Source of the DNA: CAWDMC01 sp963803295
Lineage (GTDB): Bacteria; Acidobacteriota; Terriglobia; UBA7540
Direction of reading: 5' to 3'
Assembly (NCBI GenBank): GCA_963803295.1
Contig: CAWDMC010000022.1
Location: 62,001-126,000, forward strand
DNA: 64,000 bases
Shown here: piece after piece, positions 17,769 to 25,267 of the stretch
Position numbering within the stretch: the stretch's first letter is position 1
Layout: each line of letters starts with the position of its first letter
Program-made: the position numbers and the translations under genes
Notes under the pieces: generated by a model
The model's input: only the letters and a program-made list of their open reading frames with translations
Database searches by the model: none
Told to the model about the DNA's origin: nothing

Positions 17769-18806
17769 ATGAGAGTTGCGTTCCTGACTGCCATTCGAAG
17801 ACTGGAAATCCGCGAAGCGCCCGATCCCGGCAAGCCGGGAGCCGGCGAGGTGCTGCTGCACGTCGATACCGTGGGCGTATGCGGCTCGGACGTGCACTAC
17901 TACAACACCGGCCGCATCGGCTCGGCGGTCGTAAAATTTCCCGAGCGGCTCGGCCATGAGTGCGCCGGAACCGTAGTCGAAGCCGGCGAAGGCGTGACTG
18001 CTTTGCGCACCGGCGACCGGGTGGCGGTAGACCCTCTCATCTTTTGCGGCGAGTGCGACCAGTGCCGCACCGGTCATGAGAATCTCTGCCGGCGCCAGAG
18101 GTTTCTGGGACATCCCGGCCAGGCGCCAGGCGCCCTGGCTGAATACCTGCTCATGCCGGCCGTCTGCTGTTATCCGGTACCCGAATCCATGGATCAGTCG
18201 CAGGCCGCCATGGTCGAACCTTTCTCAATTGGGGTTTACGCTCAGCGCCTGGCAAAGACCCAGCCGGGGTCGAAGATAGCAATCCTGGGCTCGGGTCCAA
18301 TCGGACTCTCGGTGTTGCTGGCGTGCCGCGCGGCTTCCGAAGCCGCGATCTACTCAACCGACCTTCGCCAGGAACGTTTGGAGGCGGCCGAGTGCTCCGG
18401 TGCGGTCTGGTCCGGGAACCCCCGTGAAACGGACGTGGTATCCGCCATCAAACAACATGAGCCTGAAGGTATTGACTGCGCTTTCGAATGCGCCGGCGAA
18501 CAAGAGACCCTGGACCAGGCTCTCGAAATCCTCAAGCCTGGCGGCAGACTGATGATCGTGGGCATTCCCGAAGTTGACGCCATAAGATTCAATCCCCACA
18601 CCCTGCGCCGCAAAGAGATCGCCGTCTTGAGTGTCCGCCGCCAGAACCGATGTACGGGACCTGCTATCGACCTCATCGCAAACGGCGTCGCCAATGTCGA
18701 TCCGCTGGTCACCCACCACTTCCCTTTGAGCGAGGCCGACGCCGCGCATGACCTGGTGGCACGCTACGCCGATGGCGTGATCAAGGCCATGATCCACATC
18801 CCCTAG
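17769..18806 (+). CDS. Zinc-dependent polyol (xylitol/sorbitol-type) dehydrogenase
   Basis: 345 aa from the ATG at 17769, preceded by GGGGGA; the frame stays open 78 bases further upstream without family similarity. Medium-chain dehydrogenase: catalytic zinc Cys in VGVCGSDVHYY, GHECAGTV with His-Glu, structural zinc cysteines in CGECDQCRTGHENLC, and the Rossmann motif LGSGPIGLS. The HYYNTGRIG stretch resembles sorbitol/xylitol dehydrogenases. It oxidises a polyol with NAD+. No polyol transporter is adjacent. Confidence 0.9.
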   Translation: MRVAFLTAIRRLEIREAPDPGKPGAGEVLLHVDTVGVCGSDVHYYNTGRIGSAVVKFPERLGHECAGTVVEAGEGVTALRTGDRVAVDPLIFCGECDQCRTGHENLCRRQRFLGHPGQAPGALAEYLLMPAVCCYPVPESMDQSQAAMVEPFSIGVYAQRLAKTQPGSKIAILGSGPIGLSVLLACRAASEAAIYSTDLRQERLEAAECSGAVWSGNPRETDVVSAIKQHEPEGIDCAFECAGEQETLDQALEILKPGGRLMIVGIPEVDAIRFNPHTLRRKEIAVLSVRRQNRCTGPAIDLIANGVANVDPLVTHHFPLSEADAAHDLVARYADGVIKAMIHIP

Positions 18807-18895
18807 CCGCTGGCCGGTCACAGTCCAGTAACTCGGCAAGCGGCAGCAAGCAGGGTTCTTGATAATTCCCTTCCAATCCGTCATGATCCTTGGGG

Positions 18896-19687
18896 ATGAG
18901 CCTGCGCGACCGAATCTTCTCCCTCTTCCGGTTGTTTCTGCTATTTGCGGTGTTGGTCGCAGCTGCCCTGGTCAGCGCCATCACCACCATACGATTGACG
19001 GTTCGTGGTCACCAGCTAAATCTGCCGAACTTCGTTGGACGTCCCCTCGGCGAGGTCGAACGCGCCTCCAGATCGCTGGGTCTCGATGTGCGCATCGAAG
19101 ACCGCGTTTACAACCCGCAGTACGCCGCCAACCAAGTCATCTCGCAATTTCCGGCAGCAGGAACACGCGTCAAGATGGGCCAACGCGTGCACGTTCTGGT
19201 GAGCCTGGGATTCCGTAAGGTGACGGTGCCCAACGTGATCGGCTCTAGCGCCCGCGTCGCCCAGATCAACGCCATTCAAAACGGACTCACGGTGGGCGAT
19301 ATCGTCCGTGCTTACTGGCCAGGCACCGAGCCCGACGAGGTCGTGGCGCAGGAACCGCCTGCCTCCAGCACCGAAATCCACAGCCCGGCGATGAACGTGC
19401 TGGTCTCGATGGGCGCTCCGCTCACGAGCTACGCGTGCCCCGATTTCGTAGGAAAAATGATGCCGGAGGCTCAGCGCCTATTACACGATAACGGGTTCAA
19501 ATTGGGCGTGGTGCAGCCCATCCCCAAGGAAGGCGTTCAGCCTGGCATCATTGTGGCTCAGGTGCCACCTGCTGGAATCAAGATTGACACCGAAACCACG
19601 TTCGTCTTCCAGGTGGCGGCCGCGCCTGTACCTCCCGCAGTGCCGGCCAACCCTGCGGCGGCTCCGCCAACGACTCGCGGGCTCTAG
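18896..19687 (+). CDS. Membrane-anchored protein with three PASTA domains
   Basis: 263 aa. One transmembrane segment near the N terminus (LFRLFLLFAVLVAAALVSA) is followed by three PASTA repeats (about residues 45-110, 111-180 and 181-245), each starting with a P-(N/D)-(F/V)-(V/I)-G pattern: LPNFVGRPLGEV, VPNVIGSSARV, CPDFVGKMMPEA. A Pro/Ala-rich tail ends the protein. PASTA domains bind peptidoglycan or its stem peptides and normally sit on Ser/Thr kinases or PBPs; no kinase domain is present here. Probably an envelope sensor or scaffold. The start at 18896 is preferred to a TTG six bases upstream. Confidence 0.85.
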   Translation: MSLRDRIFSLFRLFLLFAVLVAAALVSAITTIRLTVRGHQLNLPNFVGRPLGEVERASRSLGLDVRIEDRVYNPQYAANQVISQFPAAGTRVKMGQRVHVLVSLGFRKVTVPNVIGSSARVAQINAIQNGLTVGDIVRAYWPGTEPDEVVAQEPPASSTEIHSPAMNVLVSMGAPLTSYACPDFVGKMMPEAQRLLHDNGFKLGVVQPIPKEGVQPGIIVAQVPPAGIKIDTETTFVFQVAAAPVPPAVPANPAAAPPTTRGL

Positions 19688-19910
19688 CGGAAACTCGACC
19701 GATTAGGAATGAGGACTAGGCCCGCGAATCATACCCACCATCTGTGACCAAAACCGTTAATCCTTATATAGATAGGAGCGGTCCAGCTATCCCGCCAGTC
19801 AAGGCTTCTTAAGGCATCGCGACTAGCGGAAAGAGTGCGGAATTCGAGCGGAAATGGTGCGGGAAAATAGCGGGATCAGGCCCCCCAGTCGAGGGTTTCG
19901 ATGTCGAAAA

Positions 19911-21428
19911 TTAGGGTATAGGGAGTCCCGCAGAAACGGCGAATTCGCGGAGCCGCTCTCGGGTATCCTTCACGGGCTTCGCTATCGAGTGCGTGGCACC
20001 CTCTTCGAATATCGGGATCAGCTTCTCGAGCTCAGGCCCGGATGCGACGCCGGTCACCGCGACGCGAATGGGGTGAAAAAGGTCCTTGCCTTTCTTGCCG
20101 GTCTCCTTCTGGACGGCCTTGGCGGTTTCGCGAAAGCGTTCATAGGTGACAGTCTCGAGCGCGAGCACTTTGGGAATGAATGCCTGCAGGACTTGGCGCG
20201 ATCCGGGATCGTCCATCACCTGCCGGCCATCTTCATGCGAGAGAATCCGATGCGCGTCGTACTCAAAAATGATGTGGGCAGCCTCGGGAAGTTGACTCAG
20301 GGTGTCCAGGTTTTTGAGAAAAGCGTCGACCACGCGATCGAGCCAAGCCAAGAGCGGATCTGAGACTTCGGGCCCCGAAGCCAGGTATCCCGCCTGCTTC
20401 AGGAAGGGTATGCTCAACTGCACCAGACGCCTGAGCGGCGACTCTTTCATGTAGTGGCGGTTCATCCAGAGGAGCTTCTGCTGGTCGAAAACAGCGGGCG
20501 CCTTATTGACGTGTTCGAGTGAGAACTGGCTCACGAGTTGTTCCGCGCTCATGATCTCGGTGACGCCGTCGGCAGGCGACCATCCCAGCAGCGCCAGGTA
20601 ATTGCGCAAGGCTTCAGGCAGAACGCCCATTGCCACAAAGCTCTCGATGGAAGTGGCGCCGTGACGTTTGCTCAAACGCGCGCGATCCGAACCCAGGATT
20701 GTGGAAAGATGCCCGAAACGCGGGAGATCCCAACCGAAGGCCGCGTAAACGGCGAGCTGCCGCGGCGTATTGGAGATGTGATCGTCACCGCGGATTACGT
20801 GGCTGATCTCCATCAGATGATCGTCGATTACTACGGTGTAATTATAGGTAGGATGGCCATCCGAGCGCACCAGGATGAAATCGCCGATCACTTCACTCGC
20901 GAAAGTGACCGGTCCGTGCACGAGGTCGTCCCAGCCGAAGTTCCCTTCCCCGATCCTCAGGCGTATCGCGGCCGGCTCGCCTGTGCCCAGGCGTCGCGCC
21001 GACTCTTCCTGAGGAATCGACCGGCAGCGACCCGAATATCGCGGCTGATGGCCCGCCTTCAGTGCGGTCTGGCGTTCTTCTTCCAGCTGTTCTGGCGTGC
21101 AGAAGCAGTAATAGGCATGGCAGTGCTCCAAGAGGCGCGCCGTATGTTCTCCGTAGATGCCATACCGCTCGGACTGCCGATAAGGACCAAAGGCGCCGCC
21201 CTTATCAGGGCCCTCGTCCCAGTCAAGTCCGAGCCACCGCAGGTCATCGAGTAACTGCGGCTCGTAGCGATCCTCGGAGCGGGCGATGTCGGTATCCTCA
21301 ATGCGCAAGACCATAGCCCCGCCCTGATGGCGGGCAAATAGCCAGTTAAACAGGGCGGTACGGACGTTGCCCACATGGAGAAATCCCGTAGGGCTGGGGG
21401 CGAATCGTACTCGAATGGGTTCGGACAT
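19911..21428 (-). CDS. gltX: Glutamyl-tRNA synthetase
   Basis: 505 aa, class I synthetase charging tRNA-Glu. VRFAPSPTGFLHVGN holds the HIGH-type motif and ARLSKRHGA the KMSKS equivalent. The anticodon-binding C-terminal half ends at SAGLPIP. Three in-frame starts lie within 18 bases (21446 GTG, 21437 and 21428 ATG); I use 21428 because homology begins there. The small gap to the divergent sigma-factor gene (about 115 bases) suggests back-to-back promoters. Confidence 0.95.
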   Translation of the reverse strand: MSEPIRVRFAPSPTGFLHVGNVRTALFNWLFARHQGGAMVLRIEDTDIARSEDRYEPQLLDDLRWLGLDWDEGPDKGGAFGPYRQSERYGIYGEHTARLLEHCHAYYCFCTPEQLEEERQTALKAGHQPRYSGRCRSIPQEESARRLGTGEPAAIRLRIGEGNFGWDDLVHGPVTFASEVIGDFILVRSDGHPTYNYTVVIDDHLMEISHVIRGDDHISNTPRQLAVYAAFGWDLPRFGHLSTILGSDRARLSKRHGATSIESFVAMGVLPEALRNYLALLGWSPADGVTEIMSAEQLVSQFSLEHVNKAPAVFDQQKLLWMNRHYMKESPLRRLVQLSIPFLKQAGYLASGPEVSDPLLAWLDRVVDAFLKNLDTLSQLPEAAHIIFEYDAHRILSHEDGRQVMDDPGSRQVLQAFIPKVLALETVTYERFRETAKAVQKETGKKGKDLFHPIRVAVTGVASGPELEKLIPIFEEGATHSIAKPVKDTRERLREFAVSAGLPIP

Positions 21429-21544
21429 AGGATCCATCTGGGTCACGTGAGACGGCGCAGGCGGCCTTTGGACCCACCTCCGTCCTTAAGCTTATCATTG
21501 GGCGGGGACTTTGGTGCTTACCCTCCCAGATCTTTCCTGCTAGA

Positions 21545-22237
21545 ATGCCGCCGTTCCTAAACCGGTTCAGTCACAAACCCAGAAACGTCGATTGGAAGCT
21601 CGCCTTGGACCAGGTTATTCATAAAATCGCAGTGGACCGGGACCCGGAACTGGTTACTCGTTGTCTCCAGGGTGCTAGCGATGCCTGGGAAGATCTCCTC
21701 CGGTCGCATCACCGCAAAATCTACAATCTCTGCTACCGGTTTAGCGGCGGCAGCACTGACGCGGAAGATCTGACCCAGGAAATCTTCATCAAAGTCTTCC
21801 AGATGCTCCGGACTTACGATGCCGCCCAGGGCGCGTTTTCGACTTGGCTGAATCGGGTAGCACGCAATCACCTGGTGGACCACTACCGGCGGACACGTAA
21901 GGATCGAGTAACGTCCTCGCTCGAGGAGGAAACCATGCAAATCGAGGTCCGGCCGGCGCCGGGATCGGGGCCCCTTGACCAGGTAGAGGCTCGCGAGCGC
22001 CGGGAACTCCTGCAAATGGCGCTCCAAAAACTATCACCCGAGATGCGGGAAGCGGTGATTCTCCGCGACCTACAGGATATGGACTATCTGGAAATTGCGC
22101 AGGTTCTATCGGTTCCAGAGGGAACCGTGAAGTCACGAATCAATCGCGGCCGGTTGGAACTGGCGCGCATTCTTCGACGTATAGAAGGATTGAAGGGCGA
22201 AGAGACCGCCCAAGAAAGTACAGGAAGTGAAGGATGA
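21545..22237 (+). CDS. ECF-type RNA polymerase sigma factor (RpoE-like)
   Basis: 230 aa. Region 2 around residues 45-115 (YNLCYRFSGG, DAEDLTQEIFIKVF, FSTWLNRVARN) and region 4 around 160-210 (SPEMREAVILRDLQDMDYLEIAQVLSVPEGTVKSRINRGR). No region 3, as expected for ECF sigmas. Its stop overlaps the start of the anti-sigma gene (ATGA), which implies translational coupling. It likely directs transcription of its own operon, which continues through membrane and coiled-coil proteins to about 26.8 kb. Confidence 0.93.
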   Translation: MPPFLNRFSHKPRNVDWKLALDQVIHKIAVDRDPELVTRCLQGASDAWEDLLRSHHRKIYNLCYRFSGGSTDAEDLTQEIFIKVFQMLRTYDAAQGAFSTWLNRVARNHLVDHYRRTRKDRVTSSLEEETMQIEVRPAPGSGPLDQVEARERRELLQMALQKLSPEMREAVILRDLQDMDYLEIAQVLSVPEGTVKSRINRGRLELARILRRIEGLKGEETAQESTGSEG

Positions 22238-22929
22238 CGCACCTGGAGCTGGAAAATCTCGTCAGCGAGTACCTGGAAGGCCAGCTTGTGCCGTCTCGCC
22301 GGCTTGAGTTCGAGCGGCATTTGGTGGGTTGCCAGGACTGCCGGGAACTGCTGGTGGGCGTGCGCCATGTCATGGACCTGGCTAGTGCGGCCGAAGATCT
22401 CGAACCCAACCCCTGGCTGGTGCCACGGATCATGGCGGCGACGGTAGGAACGCGCGTCCCCAGCTTCTGGGAAGAAATGCACGACCTCTTCCGGCTCGTG
22501 TTTCAGCCCAAGGTGGCCTACGGAATCGCCATGGCTGTCTTCTCTTTTTCGGTCATCGTCAATGCCACTGGCCTGAACTTGCGGCGTCTTACCGCCGAAG
22601 ACCTGAAGCCCAGCACCTGGATTCACCGCGTGGACCGTAACGGCCACCTGATGCTGGCACGGGCCGAGAAGTACTACTACGGTCTCAAGGTGGTTTATGA
22701 GATCGAATCTAGGCTCAGGCAACTTCGGCCGCAGCCCGGGGAGAATGAAACCCCGCACGAGCCGGCGTCCAAGCCTCAGGATGCGCCCCCTGGAGGTTCG
22801 AGTAACGAACAGCCGATTTTGGAACGCCCGCAACAGGCATCGCTCGGCACCTTTGTGACTCTGGCAGCGAAAGCCGTAAAACGAAATTCTGAGGAAGCCG
22901 GCGCCTCAGGAAGGATCCTATTCCAATGA
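22234..22929 (+). CDS. Zinc-finger anti-sigma factor, membrane-anchored
   Basis: 231 aa. The N-terminal ZAS motif H-x3-C-x2-C is complete (His29, Cys33, Cys36 in ERHLVGCQDC). One membrane segment lies near residues 92-112 (VAYGIAMAVFSFSVIVNATG), followed by an extracytoplasmic part of about 120 residues. It should hold the upstream sigma factor inactive until an envelope signal arrives. It overlaps both neighbours by four bases. Confidence 0.9.
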   Translation: MTHLELENLVSEYLEGQLVPSRRLEFERHLVGCQDCRELLVGVRHVMDLASAAEDLEPNPWLVPRIMAATVGTRVPSFWEEMHDLFRLVFQPKVAYGIAMAVFSFSVIVNATGLNLRRLTAEDLKPSTWIHRVDRNGHLMLARAEKYYYGLKVVYEIESRLRQLRPQPGENETPHEPASKPQDAPPGGSSNEQPILERPQQASLGTFVTLAAKAVKRNSEEAGASGRILFQ

Positions 22930-23609
22930 AATGTGCCACTCATCCCACGGTTGATTCGGTTGCTTTCTGCGGTCAGTGTGGACGGGCGCTATGTGCCGAC
23001 TGCAAGCGGGACGTCCAAGGCATGGTTTACTGCGAGAGTTGCTTGGCCGCCAGGCTGCAGGGATCCACCCTACCTCCCATCATGGGGCCTGGATTCGGAC
23101 CCAACGCTGGCCCTAGCCCCGGTTTGGCGCTGGTGCTTGGTTTCATTCCCGGTGTCGGCGCCATCTATAACGGCCAGTTGATCAAAGCGATGATCCAGGT
23201 CCTGATCTTTGGATCGCTGATTGCCTTGAGCAATCGTGTAGGCGGACCGTTCGACACCATCTTTGGCCTGGGCGCAGCGGCGTTCTACTTCTACATGGTG
23301 ATTGACGCTTATCACACCGCGCGCCGCAAGCAGTTAGGCTTGCCTACGGAAGAATGGCTCGGCCTGGGCGACTTCAAAATGAACGCGCCGGTCGGCGCCG
23401 CCCTACTGATAGGCCTGGGCTTGCTCTTCCTGCTCGACAACCTGGGTATCCACGTCTTCGAGCAGATTTCAAAGTTCTGGCCGGTGCTGCTGATCGTGAT
23501 CGGTCTGCTGCTGCTGCAAAGACGCACGGGCGGTGGAGCGGGTACGCGACCGCCGTCCTCTAGCAGCAGCGGCACCTCCATCACGCCTTCGAATCCGCGC
23601 GAGCTCTGA
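22926..23609 (+). CDS. B-box zinc-finger membrane protein with DUF5668/LiaF-like C terminus
   Basis: 227 aa. The N-terminal 40 residues carry Cys3, His6, Cys15, Cys18, Cys23, Cys26, Cys36 and Cys39, a B-box-like double zinc site. A Gly/Pro linker follows, then a TM2-like pair of helices (LALVLGFIPGVGAIYNGQL), then two helices with FWPVLLIVIGLLLLQ, typical of the LiaI/LiaF (DUF5668) region, and a Ser-rich tail. Translation is coupled to the anti-sigma gene (ATGA overlap). The same FWPVLLIVIG pattern recurs in two later proteins of the operon. Confidence 0.85.
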   Translation: MKCATHPTVDSVAFCGQCGRALCADCKRDVQGMVYCESCLAARLQGSTLPPIMGPGFGPNAGPSPGLALVLGFIPGVGAIYNGQLIKAMIQVLIFGSLIALSNRVGGPFDTIFGLGAAAFYFYMVIDAYHTARRKQLGLPTEEWLGLGDFKMNAPVGAALLIGLGLLFLLDNLGIHVFEQISKFWPVLLIVIGLLLLQRRTGGGAGTRPPSSSSSGTSITPSNPREL

Positions 23610-23639
23610 GGCGGCGCGACCAAAAGGGGGACAACTCTC

Positions 23640-23855
23640 ATGTGGGATAGCGGACTGATCGTACCGGTGGCGGGCATCATCATGGTGGTTTTGATTGTGG
23701 CCATCGTCAATATGCGGCGCATGCGAGAAAGGGAATTGCAAGCGCACCAGGATCTGCGCCAGCGCGAGATGGAGCACGAGCAGAAGATGAAGGCGCTCGA
23801 GATCGAAAAAGCCAAAATCGAGCTCGAGAAGACGAGAGCCGGACAGCACAATTAG
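23640..23855 (+). CDS. Mini-protein 1: one membrane helix plus coiled coil
   Basis: 71 aa. Residues 6-25 form one hydrophobic helix (LIVPVAGIIMVVLIVAIV), followed by a basic step (MRRMRER) and a charged amphipathic helix carrying LRQREMEHEQKMKALE. GGGGGA lies upstream. The layout (short N-terminal anchor, cytoplasmic coiled coil, about 70 aa) is like PspB, although residues are not obviously homologous. It is the first of five tandem paralogues sharing REMxHxxKMKxLE. Confidence 0.8.
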   Translation: MWDSGLIVPVAGIIMVVLIVAIVNMRRMRERELQAHQDLRQREMEHEQKMKALEIEKAKIELEKTRAGQHN

Positions 23856-23873
23856 CGGCCCCGCACGGGCCGC
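23855..23873 (+). terminator. Intercistronic GC hairpin (7-bp stem) after mini-protein 1
   Basis: GCGGCCC (23855-23861) pairs with GGGCCGC (23867-23873), starting at the last base of the stop codon. No T-run follows, so partial attenuation or mRNA processing is more likely than full termination. Confidence 0.5.
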
Positions 23874-23895
23874 TCTCGGACAGGCTGGAGGAGAA

Positions 23896-24093
23896 ATGGA
23901 GAACGTCTTGCGGTTCCTAATCCCTATTTGCGGAATCCTGATGCCAGTGGGTATTGTTGGCATCGTCTTTTGGTACAAGGCTCGCGAGAAAGAACTGCAA
24001 GCCCACCAGGAGTTGCGAATGCGCGAGATGGCGCACCAACAGAAGATGAAGGAGCTCGAGGTGGAGCTCGAGAAGGCGAAGTCAAAAAACTAA
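23896..24093 (+). CDS. Mini-protein 2: one membrane helix plus coiled coil
   Basis: 65 aa, start preceded by GGAGGAG. Hydrophobic residues 7-26 (FLIPICGILMPVGIVGIVFW), then ARE-KELQAHQELRMREM and QQKMKELE. The closest paralogue in the array is mini-protein 1, with KELQAHQ against RELQAHQ. Function unknown; probably hetero-oligomerises with its siblings through the coiled coil. Confidence 0.8.
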   Translation: MENVLRFLIPICGILMPVGIVGIVFWYKAREKELQAHQELRMREMAHQQKMKELEVELEKAKSKN

Positions 24094-24131
24094 CGGGCCT
24101 GCCTCGAGGCATGTCGATCGGGAGGATGGGG

Positions 24132-24332
24132 ATGTTCGCCGGCCTTTTCTACAGGAATGCGCTTTGGCTGCTGATCATCGCCGTGGTGGCAATCACACGA
24201 TGGTCGAAGTATCAAGACGAGCAACTCAAATCCCGTGACAGATTACGCCAGCGGGAGATTGAGCATCGTGAAAGGATACGCGAGCTCGAAGTGGCGATCG
24301 CCAGCGCGAAGTCACTGCGCTCGCGAACCTGA
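24132..24332 (+). CDS. Mini-protein 3: one membrane helix plus coiled coil
   Basis: 66 aa from the ATG at 24132, with GGAGG six bases upstream; ATGs at 24111 and 24126 are alternatives. Membrane helix NALWLLIIAVVAITRW, then a charged helix with LRQREIEHRERIRELE. The DNA over the membrane segment (ATCATCGCCGTGGTGGC) is repeated almost exactly in mini-protein 4, evidence of tandem duplication. Confidence 0.75.
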   Translation: MFAGLFYRNALWLLIIAVVAITRWSKYQDEQLKSRDRLRQREIEHRERIRELEVAIASAKSLRSRT

Positions 24333-24364
24333 GTCAGCTCCATGTTTCAGGCCGGAGGAATGAA

Positions 24365-24580
24365 ATGGGTGAGTTGTTTGAGTTCATCAACAGGAACGGC
24401 TTGTGGGTCATGATCATCGCCGTGGTGGCCATCACCCAATGGTTCAACTACCGCAAGCGCGAAATGAAATCTTATGAGGACATGCGGCTGAAGGAAATGG
24501 AGCACCAGCAGAAATTGAAAGAGTTGGAACTCGAACTGGAGAAGGTAAAAGCCAAGAACAGCGCTACTCCAGCGTCCTAA
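24365..24580 (+). CDS. Mini-protein 4: one membrane helix plus coiled coil
   Basis: 71 aa with GGAGG upstream. Membrane helix NGLWVMIIAVVAITQWF, then MRLKEMEHQQKLKELELELEK. Nearest relative is mini-protein 3 in the membrane half and mini-protein 2 in the coiled-coil half. Confidence 0.8.
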   Translation: MGELFEFINRNGLWVMIIAVVAITQWFNYRKREMKSYEDMRLKEMEHQQKLKELELELEKVKAKNSATPAS

Positions 24581-24662
24581 CCAGCGCGACCTGAAGCAAC
24601 TAGAGATCGAGACCGAACGGGTGCGGGCTGGCCAGCCCGGTGGCGCCACCCGATTGGTCTGA
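24579..24662 (+). pseudogene. C-terminal relic of a sixth mini-protein
   Basis: Starting at the stop of mini-protein 4 but in another frame, 27 codons read NQRDLKQLEIETERVRAGQ and onwards to a stop. QLEIETERVRAGQ parallels the tail of mini-protein 1 (ALEIEKAKIELEKTRAGQ). No start or membrane helix precedes it. It looks like the tail of a paralogue whose front was lost by recombination between repeats. Confidence 0.55.
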
Positions 24663-24691
24663 GTGCCGAGGGTGGCCAAAGGGAGAATCGC

Positions 24692-24919
24692 ATGAATCCG
24701 CTATTGGTGCCGCTGGTTGCCATGGCTTCCGTGGTGCTGATCGTGGCCATCATCGTTCTGGCCAGGCTACGCGACAAAGAAGTGGAAGTAGAGCGGCAGT
24801 TATACATGGCTCAGATGCAGCACCAGGAGAAGATGAAGGACCTCGACCGGCAACTTGATGAAGTGAGGACCGAAAGTCAAAGGGAAGTAATCAGCCATGG
24901 AGACCGCACCCCAAGGTAG
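24692..24919 (+). CDS. Mini-protein 5: one membrane helix plus coiled coil
   Basis: 75 aa, GGGAGA upstream. Membrane helix VPLVAMASVVLIVAIIVLARL, then a charged helix with QMQHQEKMKDLDRQLDEV. The most divergent of the five. Its last 23 bases overlap the next gene in another frame. Confidence 0.75.
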   Translation: MNPLLVPLVAMASVVLIVAIIVLARLRDKEVEVERQLYMAQMQHQEKMKDLDRQLDEVRTESQREVISHGDRTPR

Positions 24920-25112
24920 CCCGGCACGTTCTGGTTACGGATTGACCATGCCGGTGATTCTCATCGTTCTGGGAGTGATGTTTCTGATGCAGGAATTCGT
25001 ACCACGCCTCGGGCTTGAGCATACCTGGCCGGTGCTGCTGATTGTGATCGGTGTGCTGAAGCTGCTGGACATCAATCGTCCGCCCAGACCGCCGGAAGGA
25101 CCGCGAATCTGA
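24897..25112 (+). CDS. Small DUF5668/LiaI-like membrane protein
   Basis: 71 aa, two hydrophobic helices (MPVILIVLGVMFLMQEF and WPVLLIVIGVLKLL) separated by a short turn, the minimal LiaI/LiaF transmembrane unit. A Pro-rich tail (RPPRPPEGP) follows. It overlaps mini-protein 5 and is presumably translated from the same mRNA. It is the second of three copies of this unit in the operon. Confidence 0.78.
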   Translation: METAPQGSPARSGYGLTMPVILIVLGVMFLMQEFVPRLGLEHTWPVLLIVIGVLKLLDINRPPRPPEGPRI

Positions 25113-25267
25113 AGCGTCCGATGGTGGCGTTCCGTTGTGTAGGCAGTGAGCAGAAGGCAGTAACAGAAAGCCGAGACCATAAGGCAATCAAGGCGCGTGT
25201 GTAGCAGCAAATGCACGCCAAGCAAATCCCGCAGCACCCGCAGCCGGAGCGGGCAAGGACAAACGCC

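Noticed and set aside
23855..23873. Full rho-independent terminator after mini-protein 1
   Set aside because: No T-run follows, and the genes downstream are clearly paralogous and co-oriented.
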